DNA of 64,000 bases from Membranipora membranacea (lineage: Eukaryota; Bryozoa; Gymnolaemata; Cheilostomatida; Membraniporidae), in assembly GCA_914767715.1 (NCBI GenBank), contig OU612068.1, forward strand, positions 250,001 through 314,000, in the 5' to 3' direction. A program made the translations under genes and the position numbers. Shown here piece after piece: positions 36,546 through 47,590 of this stretch (the first letter of the stretch is position 1; every line of letters starts with the position of its first letter). Below the pieces are notes generated by a model. The model made no database searches. It worked only from the letters and a program-made list of their open reading frames with translations, and was not told the origin of the DNA.

Positions 36546-39500
36546 TTATACACTATTGGGAGTTTGTTGGATGGTGAATTCTCCTGAATCTGTGTCATGT
36601 TTGTTACAGTTCGCGCTTTCCTTACAACATGAGGCCATGCGAACCACCTGCCTGTGAGCCTTATCCAGCAGACCTGGCTTTCCAGGCTCGCGAGCTTTAG
36701 ATCTCTGCTTGTGCACATAAAACTTGTTGAAGTTTTCTGTTATGATGGGGACAGGTATAGCTAGCGTCAGCACCCCGGACAAGGCACAAACAGTTCCGAC
36801 CATCTTTCCGTAATTACCGACAGGCACGACGTCACCGTATCCGACAGTACACATTGTGATAACAGCCCACCAGAACCCACCAGGGATACTTTTAATCTGA
36901 GTGTCTGCTTCGTCAATCTCACAGAAGTAGACCATACTACTAAATACGAGAATACAGACCATCAGTGTGAGAACAAAGAGAGTCAGACCCTCCATACTAG
37001 ACTGGAAGGTCAGCAGTAATATCTGTAATCCCTGAGAATGTTTGGTAAGCTTGAATACTCTGATCAGTCTGATCACCCGTAGGAAGGCAAAGTCATTACC
37101 CGACTTACAGTTGCTGTCTGGATTCATTGCCTGGATTAGGGCTACGTAATATGGAACTATGGCCATTATATCTACTATGTTCTTAAAATCCTTCCAAAAA
37201 AGTAGCTTGTTGGGGCAAGAGATATATCTAATCACTGCTTCAAAGGTGAACCAAATGTTGCAGATAGTTTCTATCGTGAAGAACATCTTTTCATAGTTGA
37301 ATTCTTCCTCTGGTTGTATGAGAGCAGCGGCGTGGCTGGATGAGTTATCATAAGGAGTTGTTATCTCATCAGTCTCATTCAGTGTCTCAAGCGGTGTCTC
37401 AGTACAGTTCGGTTTGAACTGAGGCAGAGTCTCCAGGGTGAAGGTCACTATGGATATTAGAGTAGCAGCCACAGATATAATACCGATGATGAACGCCAGT
37501 CTAGACGTCTCAGGATACTCAAACAAACACCAGATCTTTTTGAGGAATTCGTTATCTGGATATTCATACTTAGTCTCTGTGTAGCCTTCCTCCTTCCTAT
37601 AATTCTTTATTACCTGCTCTTCTACCTCAAAGAAGTCAAGCTCATCAAGAAACACATCATCAGTGACTGAGGCCGGGCGTCTCAGCTTACCCCCATACTT
37701 ATAATAGTTAAATATGGACTCAAACGTTGTCCTGTGTCTATCGAAGAAATATTCCTCTGTAAGATGGTCATAGTATGGCTTGCGCTTCTCCGGATCGCCT
37801 GTAATAACAAACGGATATCATCATGACTATCATAATCATATAACTGGCCTATATGATACCTTAATTATAGTTAGTATAAGCTGACGAGTTTAAGATTGTC
37901 AAAGACTGCTGCAGCTGCCTGAGTTTTGGCTATTTTTTAATCTATCCTCGTGCATTATGTACAAATAATACTGAGAATGGTCAAGTCTCATCATTGATAG
38001 CCGTAGTGATGAACACGTTTAATACAACGCATGTAGAAAAAGCTAACCATTTTAGGACAACTCCTGGGACGTAATTAACAGTACTTGGGCGTAGAATTAT
38101 CTTCCCTCCTCATTAATTCACCCAAAATAGAACAATTATATAACCCTTCAAGAGCATCCACAAGAGATAACTGAGTAAAATGAGCTATATAGTATACTGA
38201 GTCTGTCTCAGAGGGGGGGGGGTCAGAGGGAGGGTCATTACAACCTTTTTTGTGGTTAATTTTTGTAGAATACTCTAAAATAAGGTAACAAATTATTGAG
38301 TGATATGTCATGTTTCTAGATGGTCCTCACCAATTAAATGTCACACATGGAAGTTGCTCCTGCAAAGACAAAAAAGTGCTGATTTTCACTTTTTGCTTTA
38401 ACAATGTTAAATGGAGTGTAAAACAAGAAAACTCAAAGCTGCCCTGTTTAGCAGTGATCGCCTGGTGAGCGTTAATCTGCCTGGACCTGGACCTGTCCAT
38501 CAAGCCAGCAGCGGCAGCTTACAAGTAAAAGTGGAGTGACTAAATGTGATCAATTTTAGATGAATAATTCCCCAGATTTTTACAGTCTTGGTTTTTTTTA
38601 CAGCCTGACAATATCTCATGCCATGTCACATGTGGCACCTTTACATCTCTCAACGACAAGGCCATGTTGGAGAGCATGAAACTTCTCGTACAAAAATGTG
38701 ATACGGTAAAATGTGTCAATACAATCAAATCAATTTCTATGACTGTGTCGGATAGACATAAATGAGATTTAGTGCTGCAGTGTTAGATGAAGAATTACTT
38801 GGCATCGAACATTGCTGCTAACGTTTTGAAAAATTAATGGATATTACAGCTCTATAGTTAGTTTTGTTGAATCCTTAGTGTTATAAAATATTTATCCCAC
38901 ACTAGTCTAGTTTACAAAGTGTACAAACAATAACATTGTCTTTTTATCCCCACAGTTTTATATGCATTACGGAATCCTCCGAGAATTGGATTGCAGATAG
39001 TAACTTGATTTGTATCAATTGCCTCTCAGAATAGTGAGATAATTATTCTATCTAGTATTTATTGTTTCTGACCTACACATAGATGAGGCCTCTCTTGTCC
39101 TGTTATAATTACAAGATGTGCTAGCAATGCTGCCTAAGCCCAAGTCCACCAACAGCCACAGCAAGCTTTTATGCATATGTGACATATTGAAAGTATCAGT
39201 TTTAATTGGTTCTCGGACAGAATACTAAAATCTAAATATAAATGTGACACCTGTTTATGCAGCGTACATGCACTCTGTCCCCTGAGTTGTGCATTAATCA
39301 GGGCACAAAAAATACCTAGATATATGTTACGCAATAGTCTACGATTTGTGTATTTCAAACTATGACTTACCTAGCAATGTGTCGGGGTGATTATCTAGAA
39401 CACTTCGTTTGGTGACAAACTGCAGTCCGCTGACGTTGATTGTGATTCGCTCACATCCCTGCTTCTCACAGTCGTGATCTCCAGGCTCCTCAGGGTTACA

Positions 39501-39686
39501 TAAGTGTTTGAACACATTACCGTATCTCTGAAAAGGTGCTTCTCTGGGCATGGCATCGCTGTTAGAGTGAGCTACTACAAGGCTTGGACTCTCAGCCAGG
39601 TGATTGAGATGGTGCCTGGTTTTTTTCCTCTTATGGCCAGGTACCATAGGTCTCTGTGCTAGTGCTACTCCCCAATTAGCCATCAT
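36546..39686 (-). CDS. Shaker-type (Kv1-like) voltage-gated potassium channel, 2 exons, 522 aa
   Basis: Exons: 39371-39686 and 36546-37798, joined in phase 1 within the conserved TLLGDPEKR of the T1 domain. T1 reads ITINVSGLQF...YFFDRHRTTFESIFNYYKYGG; the zinc HxxxCxxCC motif of Kv2-4 is absent, which favours Kv1. Six membrane segments follow: S1 LAFIIGIISVAATLISIV, S2 TIETICNIWFTFEAVIRY, S3 NIVDIMAIVPYYVAL, S4 FLRVIRLIRVFKLTKHSQ, pore TVGYGD, S6 with AIPVPIITENF (the PVP gate). S4 has five regularly spaced charges, one R-x-x step fewer than Drosophila Shaker. Selectivity for K+ and voltage gating follow from these motifs. The C-terminus is short and Cys/Lys-rich. A GAGAGAGAG tract and TATATATTTA lie upstream of the ATG (about 39700-39740). 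Confidence 0.95.
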
Positions 39687-42600
39687 CTAAACTCGACTTC
39701 TCTCTCTCTTTCACTTATATATTATAATAAATATATAAAGCTCAAAAGTCGTCAAAGTGCTTGGTATGTCAATAAATAAGATGTGTCTGTGTCTGACTTG
39801 ATAAAGCTATGCCCGAGGCGGCGGAGATGCGGTGAGGAGCGGCGAGGAGAGACCTCTCAGTGCTCTGTGGTAAGTAACGTACAGTCAGCTGTATCTACTC
39901 GGAGTATATCCACTAATTGGTCAGCAGCACCGCTGACGATGATAATGCCGCCTATTTTCTCCATTAATAAGTGAAAGCTGAGGAGTTTATCTGCTGCAGG
40001 CACAAAGCCTAATATCATTAGTATCAACTCTGAAACAGTCACAATCAAATAAACATCGGTGGCACACAAATAATACTCTATATAACAATATAATAATAAT
40101 ATCCAAACGTCAAACAACTTTTCTATCCCCTAATCTATTGGATATCTCGCTGAGTGTCAAGTTTGATTGGGTTCAGCTTATTGCACTCTCCCAGTACTTG
40201 TTACTCCCCAATATTCTGATAGCAACGAAAAGAGCAGACCTGCACATCCCACAAATATAAACAATCAAAAAAAAACAATAAATGAGGATGACAACGCTTA
40301 TCTCACCTATGCCTCTGCCGGTTTTGGTGATTGTCTCTAGCTCTGTCTCTCAGCAGTGCACTGTTCTTACTATCAGACTTACTATCAGAGACAGCAGTAT
40401 ATGCTCTCCATACCATAGACATCAGTATATGCTCTCCATACCATAGACATTTATTTGTTCCTTTGTACGGCTTCCTATTTCAATCCTCCTACTGTTTACA
40501 GGCTTTCCAAATATCAATAGATTCTTTTGTCTAAACTGGTAAACAAAGTTCAGCTGATGGTTCAGCAAGCTCAGAACATTTCTATAGTCTATTCAAACCT
40601 ACACCTATACCTGATTACAGCAGGTTAGAGTTAGAGACCTATCTCACGGCGGCGGGTCAATAATATACACACAGATAGACAGACAGATAGACAGACATGG
40701 ATACAGGTAAAGGTGTTCGATTATCTGCTGTCTTGTTTTAAATCTCTAACAATGATGATATTGATAACCAAGTCAATTAATTTAATCACAGATAATTTGT
40801 TACCGGCACAACACCATGATGAATATATCTACAATGTGTCGGTGTAGAGAATGCTATAAGCTGATAGTAGTGACTAGCGGAGTATTACAGCATCGGTGTC
40901 CAGCTATTGATGATGCTGCTGATATATAATATTCATGATCAATATTAATCATATCCTATAGGCTACAACACCTGTCCAGTCTATAAACTGGCTAAAGGAC
41001 GACGACTACATCGGGCAGCAATAGAATAATAGAATTATAGTTTTTTGAAGTCAGCTTAATTTAAACAACGTAGATCATATAAAGGTTTATATTCATGCAC
41101 AGTTTGTCTCGATGCCAGTTTATTTTTATAAAGCTCTTAGTGTCCCCATAATTAATCAATATCTATTGTTGAATGTAAAACTGCAGCATTTCACTTATCT
41201 GTCAATCAAAATCCTCAGCCCTTCATTTACGGCGGTTAGTGATTTATATCCGATGTACAATATTTGATGGTCCAGGATTAACATCTAATATTTATATGTT
41301 ATAGACTAGTGATAATCAGGTAAATCTTACATGTTATTTAATATGTCATATTGGGTGTAATTTCATATCATAGATAAATATAAGAGCTTAGTTTTGTTAG
41401 TTTGGGATGACTTAACATTAGCTGGCACCAATACAATTTTATGTTTTAATTTAAGTAATGTGGTGGAGTAATTGGCGAACGTTTCAGCCTGCAAACCCTC
41501 GACTCGTTTAGGGTATTACCTAATAATGTAATGACATGAAGCACCATAAGTGCAAAGCGGCAACAAGTATCTCAGGTGAAGGTCGGAGCAGCCAGAAATG
41601 TGTTTGTAAATATGTGGAAACTATTGTTAAGAACTCAAAGAAATCTCAGTCTAATGGTTTTGGTACTTTAATAATAAAATCATTAACTTGCTGCAGGTTT
41701 ATCCAAAATCCTACAATCCAACAATCATTAATTTTAGTCAAAGTCATTTACTGATGAATGACACAATTTACAGCAGCAGATCAGGCAAATAATACATTGG
41801 AAAACTTAATTATTTCACTTTAATAGCTTAGAGTTAAATGGGAGTAAAAGAGTCTCTAATTAAATCATATGAATTTACACTGAAGGAATTCAATGCCAAG
41901 CTATCCAAAACTCAATTCTCCTCCTTTTCTCCTTTTCAGTATTTATATTTTATAGCCCCAATTATGTATCCTCCATACTGGACTGCTTGTCAAGACAGGC
42001 TAGATCTGGTTAATAATTTTCCATACCTAACCTCTAATTGGCCAATGATTGATCAGAGCCAACACATTGGTCTAACCTCTCAACAGTTCTCATGAGTCAG
42101 CTGTGCTTTTAAATAAACATGGTCGGATCTTATCTCATTATAATATTTGGATATATCGTTACAACGTTCTTTGGGAATTACGAGATTAACAGAAATCATC
42201 AGATTTCGAGTAATGCCTCCTTCGGAGAGGGTGGTATTTCACCCTTCCCGCCTCCTTCAAAGATGCAGGACGTATTGAGATTTATTTCCACTTGTAGCGT
42301 AAGACAACAACTCCAGACATTTCTCCTAATATTTTATTGTTAGGTTATAACATACAATAATAATTAATAATAATTATGATTATTAATTATTATTGTTATT
42401 AAGTCTATGGGTTATACCTGATTCTCTGATTTTGCTTCTTGAGGGTGACATAATTACGTGCAAACCAACTTGAAGAGAGGTTTATGACCGTCACAACTTC
42501 TCAGCTCTCAGATATGGGCAGTGGACTAGATGTGGGGACCTGTCAACAGTATCTGCCGCATAAAATATATACATTTTGAACAAAACTATATAATAATTAT

Positions 42601-43189
42601 ATATATGCTACATATATGTTAAGATCGGCCATCTTGGTAAGCATTACATCAAAGTGAATCGTTTACAGTACACTATACGTTGTCTCATGCATTTGAATAA
42701 GAATAAGTTAAATATTGTACAAACTTACTATGGAATCTTTAGGGGTTTTTCAAATTTAACCCTGATCTTCCTATAAATACAACTCTGATCAGAAATTATA
42801 TGCGGATTTATCGCAAAGACTTCCATTTGATAATAATGAACCCATACTCAGGCCAGAGTTGATCGGCAGGCAGTGTAGGATTTAGCCGTCTTGACGAGGT
42901 GGGAGGTTGTCAATTCAGGATATGTAGGTTTATGCTTATCTAGATTTATTTAGCCATATTGTAGGCACCAAAACCCCTCTCCCCCTCATCCCAGCTACCC
43001 ACCCCTACCAACATACCAAGTTACCAACACACAAACGGTTTGAGACCATGGGATGACAAATCCAAACTGTGCTTAGCATTTTGTCCTTGTGATGACGTCA
43101 TAATTAGTTCAAGTTTTACTGGTTGCAGGCAAACTGAGTTAGATCAATGATTCGATTAGTCTACTCTATTTTCTCTCATATATCTATAC
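39687..43189. other. Intergenic upstream of the Kv gene
   Basis: No gene is supported. Contains a 27-bp tandem duplication at about 40393-40449 (GTATATGCTCTCCATACC...), an AT-rich palindrome around 42355-42400 (TAATAATAATTA...), and scattered short AT repeats. Frames at 41838-42095 and 42119-42343 lack recognisable features. Confidence 0.4.
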
Positions 43190-43279
43190 TTAGTGAGAGT
43201 GAAACGAAGAAAAAACTGGATACAAGACTAGACCAACAAGATTTCCTTCAATACTCTTGTGAATACTGAGTCTGTGTGA

Positions 43280-44458
43280 GGTAAGTGTAAGTATACATGA
43301 ATTTTCAGTGTCATCCCTTTGGTACAACTGTACCAAGGAGTACTCATTAACTGCCAAAGCTTTCAAGAACAACAACACGGCTTCAGAAAACAACTCAATA
43401 CAACAACACAGCTGTTGCACGTCACCCATTTTGCATCTAAAGCTCTAGACAACCATGAAGAATATCAAATTGTTAGCTTCGATTTCAGTAAAGCATTCGA
43501 TAGAGTACCCCACCATCTGCTCATTCAAAAACTTTATATGTATTAATTTCACCCCAAATGTATAGGTTGGATAAAAGACTGGCTTGATAACAGAACATCG
43601 GTTGTATTAGTTAATCATAATGGGCTATCTTCTGATCGCTTCAATGTTAAATCAGGTGTACCACAAGGCTCTGTACTAGGGCCTCTGTTGTTCAACATTT
43701 ACATTAATGATATGATAGATGAAATAAAATTTGGTGAATGCAGACTATATGCAGACGATACATTGATCAATGCAAACATTGCTGGTAATATTACGTCTTT
43801 GCAAGAAGATGTTGACAGGTTAAGAAAATGGGCAAACACCTGGGGTATGCTGTTCAATACTAAAAAGTGTATGCATATGGAGGTTGGAAAACCTGAGCCT
43901 ACTTACAGACTTTTCCTTGGCGGAGAGCTCATACCTGCGGCTAGTGTCATCAAGTATCTTGGTGTTTATATTGATTACACACTAAAGTGGAATAGACATA
44001 TAACATATATAACTGCCAGAGCTAATAGAGCTTTACAACAGACTCCTGTTAAAACTAAACTGATAGCCTTTAACGCTATAGTCAGACCTATTCTAGAATA
44101 TGCGACACAGGTGTGGTCTCCACACAATGTGGGACTCACCAAAAGCATTGACGTAGTCCAAAGAAAGGCTATTAGATGGGTGTATAGACTTAAAAAACTT
44201 GACAGTGTCACTGACTGCATGAAAACTAACAATATATCTTCTCTTTCTGACAGGAGGGCTCAATTAGACACACTGTTTCTACGTAAAACTGAGGCGGGTC
44301 TTTGCGACATACAGCTGAACTCTTACATACGACTAAATACAGAACACGACACTAGAGGTAAAACCATAAGTTGGACACACAATAGTGACCAGTGGCTGCA
44401 TAGCTATTTTAACAGAATGAATAATCAAGTGAAAGTTTTCTTCCCCTCCTCAACCTAA
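43280..44458 (+). pseudogene. Decayed jockey/CR1/L2-type reverse transcriptase
   Basis: Seen in order: QHGFRKQLNTTTQLL, VSFDFSKAFDRVPHHLL (catalytic D of motif A), a stop codon at 43544-43546 and continuation in another frame, GVPQGSVLGPLLFNIYIND, RLYADDTLINAN (YADD intact), KYLGVYIDYTLKWNRHI, and a thumb-like C-terminal part ending at 44458. These are the ordered motifs of a non-LTR reverse transcriptase. The break between 43544 and 43688 and the missing 5' part (no endonuclease) make it inactive. The last 256 codons are open, so it is fairly young compared with the copy at 1-780. Confidence 0.9.
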
Positions 44459-45185
44459 CCATGTGACATTACTAACATGTAAAATGTATTGATGTTAATT
44501 GATTGGTTGATTCCAAGCTAGGAAGATTCACCATCGCACAATTAATAATTTGCTGGTTGGCTCTTAAAGTAACATAGGTTTATTGAGACAAGAGCACAAG
44601 GTGATTTACAATCGCTATATGCACTTGATCAGATAACTTAAGGAATAACTAGATTATCATAGATTAATTTATACTATTAAACGTTAAGCCAATGTCTGCA
44701 GTAATTTATTAATTTTTCTAAACACCTCCTCGTCAGTTATATCTACAGACAAGGAGCGGTGACGAACTAATACGATCACCGTTCCATATAATGCTCGCCA
44801 CCAAACGGGTGAATTGGAATACACTGGAAGTGTAAGTGTAAGAACTCCTGGCCCTTGAAAACAAATGAATAAACATACTAATACTTACTACAAACAAGCA
44901 CATACAAATACATACATATTGATATGTATATGCAAGGAAGGAGTAACAGTCACCCTTAACTAGCAAGACAGACTGAGTGATTGTATTGTATTAGTCCAAG
45001 GAAACCAAGGAACCTGTTGCTCCTTGGTATTAGGTAGATGCTACTGAAGCCTAGCTAAGTAACTTAGTAAGCTCTTCTGGTACATCCAGTCAAGAATGCA
45101 GTATGTATGAATCATCAAATGATATCATTCATCATGAGCACTTGATGGTCTCCAGAGTTTGGGCCTAACCCAAATGAAAGCAATA
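44459..45185. other. Intergenic; no supported gene
   Basis: Follows the retrotransposon; AT-rich with no recognised feature. Confidence 0.35.
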
Positions 45186-45290
45186 GCCATAGGCATCTGG
45201 AGTTACAAGCATGCATAATTTGCCCATGTCCAGTGGTTGATACTGGACATGGGCAAATTATGCATGCTCGTAACTCCAGATGCCTATGGC
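45186..45290. repeat. Long hairpin with 49-bp arms (foldback family copy 2)
   Basis: 45186-45234 (GCCATAGGCATCTGGAGTTAC...) pairs with 45242-45290 with only one mismatch, leaving a 7-base loop. TTGATACTGGACATGGGCAAA around the loop matches TGATACTGGACATTGGCAAA of the hairpin at 3021-3106, and the arms can be aligned throughout. Nearly perfect pairing implies recent origin or compensating change. Confidence 0.85.
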
Positions 45291-46336
45291 AATAGCCTAC
45301 ATATGTCCTGTAGACCTTCCTACGTATATTATTGCCTGATGGTGATATCAGTACTGAATAAAGTGTCTCTCTACATAGCATATATGGTGTTACAAGAATG
45401 AATATTTTGCTACCAGTAGTTAGAAGCATGTATACATTGAAAATGCAAGGTATACATGCTTTTTAACTGCAGATACCCGCTACCCTCCCTGCGCCTTAGA
45501 CGAGACCTGCACAGGAGTCCACATGAAACACTGTCTGGGACACATTCCTAACTATAACTCAAGAAAAGACGTATGGGATGAGGGGTAGGGCAGCGCATAC
45601 AACCATGGCATACATACTGGCCAACACCACACATACTGATGAGTGTCCTGGATTGAGAACCACTGAGAACAAGAAGCGAACATTGCACAATCACCTCCTA
45701 GCTAAGCATGACCTGGTCCCACGTAATCCCTCTCTTGGCTTCTAAAGAAGAAAAATCAGCAGTAGTATCTGATCCCTCACTGTAGGACCCAGATCCATCA
45801 GAACATTAATTCATTTGTTAGCACAGAAAAGCTATGGGACATCTTACCTGCTCATAGTTCAGCGCTAGAAGCACCTCCTGTGGCTGGTTCACTCTGTGCC
45901 ATTCATCATGGTAAGACGTAAGGGTATGTAAACACTGATAGAACTAAGATCAAAGAAGTAGTGAGTATATCTCTGTTCTGTGTCACAAGTGACGCCTTAA
46001 TTTGGGCCTCACCCTGCTTCTGTCACAATTGTGAAAAACATGGTCAGTAGCCTGAATATCGGTGCAAACTTTTCAGGTAAGTACAAGATGGTTATCCCCT
46101 CACTGCACATAGTGCCTTCAACAAAGGCTCTCTCAGTAGGCCATATGTAAATCAAACCCTGATACTGCGAGCTTATACACTATCAAAACGGTTTGAATTG
46201 AACAGAGAGTTAAGGATATGTCCCAAACTCCCTGGTGAGACTATCGGGGAAAATCTTAGGGTAAAAACTTAGTATGTGTAAAACTTTCTAAATTGATAGT
46301 GAGTACACTGATCACTTCCATCATTAGTTAGCAGTC
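45291..46336. other. Intergenic; no supported gene
   Basis: A 46-codon frame around 45605-45744 looks coding-like (KKRTLHNHLLAKHDLVP) but has no supporting context. Confidence 0.3.
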
Positions 46337-46640
46337 AGGGGCAGTCGGATGGTTAAGAGTAAGGACTTGTGATCATATGATTCAAGTTTGATTTCCGGCG
46401 CCAGATGTTGTTTTGAATCTGGTACTGGCGAGCCATTCATCCTTGCCAGGTCTGTTCAGATCAGGACCATAAATGCAGGTCTACTGTGTGCTTCCATGCT
46501 GTATAAAGATCCCGCTTTGACAAAAAGAGAAGCCAGTTACGGCTGGCAAGGGTATAGGGTCACTACCCCCACACAAGCCTGCTGCCACTCAGGCAAAAGT
46601 GTGCTCATTGAATTCAGTATAGCTCCAAGAAAATGAACAG
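46337..46640 (+). mobile_element. tRNA-derived SINE
   Basis: GGGGCAGTCGGATGGTTAAGAGTAAGGACTTGTGATCATATGATTCAAGTTTGATTTCCGGC-like sequence from about 46337 has the A-box region (TGGTTAAGAG), an anticodon-loop-like centre (GACTTGTGATC) and a B-box-like GATTCAAGTTTGAT, as in tRNA-related SINE heads. A GC-richer body of about 230 bases follows (GCTGTATAAAGATCCCGCTTT, GGCTGGCAAGGGTATAGGGT). It cannot be a functional tRNA gene because the acceptor stem does not pair. The open frame at 46388-46636 is incidental. Confidence 0.6.
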
Positions 46641-47590
46641 ATAATTTGCACAAACTGATCTTCAAAATCAAGGTATGAAATTTAGCACTAGGTGATGACG
46701 TCATAAGTGTCCACTAATAAGCCGATAACTACCTAGATAATTACGGTGGTAATTAATTTCATACCCCGATTTGTGTAAATAATTTGCTCATTAGACGACA
46801 ACGCTAAAATTGCAGCCTCATAATATTAGTTTTGAGCTATACAGAATTCAATAAGCGCACATTTGCCTGTGTAGCAGCAGTGGTTTAAGGGGCCTGTTGA
46901 ATCGGGTTGTCAAATTAGCCCTTGTGTATAGAGCAATGAGTACTCTCCCTGAATCTCACAATACCTTAAGAATAAAACTCCATATATCTTATTTTCTACC
47001 TTAGTAATTTTATTGCAGCCTTTGCAATATTGAGAAATAATTGAAAATCTAGTGACAGTCCTACTAGGTCATGTTTGGTACGGTTTTGAAGATCTCAGGC
47101 TGAAAAGTCATTAGGGCGGATAAAATGAAACAACCTGTGAACCTAATTGCAGTAAAACTGCTGCGAAGTCTGAAAATTGGGATCATAGCGGATCATAGCG
47201 ATTAATTGCCTCCACCTGACCACTATGATCCTCTATGATCATTGCTAAAATATTTTTTTTTAAATTCTATTTTTCGCAGTTTGTCTTTTTTTAATTTTTT
47301 TATTTACCCTATGAACTCACAGTATTCGATTTACTGGGGTAAAGCATCCACTTTTCTAATAGGACTGTCACTTCAAGATAATTAAATTGTCACCAAGTCG
47401 TTCATTGGATTTCAGATCATATCAACAAGTTCTCAGTTTAAAGGAATGTGTTAAACTCTAACTTCAGTGAGTTCTCCTCCAGATCAATAATAGATAGAAT
47501 AAATCCCTACTGAGATTCACTCGCATCAAAGCTGAGCACTATTATTATATATTACAGTGAGGAGATAAGGATTGAGTATATCCAGTGAAG
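46641..47590. other. Intergenic, upstream of RPB11
   Basis: AT-rich. Contains a direct GGATCATAGC repeat with its reverse complement nearby (about 47180-47240). The promoter of RPB11 should be in the last few hundred bases, but no element can be named. Confidence 0.35.

Noticed and set aside
36286-36657. Open frames on both strands with VGVCRTL or HPQVSDI repeats
   Set aside because: They arise from the 21-bp minisatellite, whose unit length is a multiple of three; no start context, domain or splice support.
43319-43546. Separate small gene upstream of the reverse transcriptase
   Set aside because: QHGFRK and FDFSKAFDRVPHHLL are the N-terminal motifs of the same reverse transcriptase, cut off by a stop codon.
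45605-45744. Short coding-like frame (KKRTLHNHLLAKHDLVP)
   Set aside because: 46 codons, no recognisable family, no splice signals that extend it.
46337-46410. Possible functional tRNA gene
   Set aside because: A- and B-box-like segments are present, but the acceptor and T stems do not pair; a SINE head explains it better.
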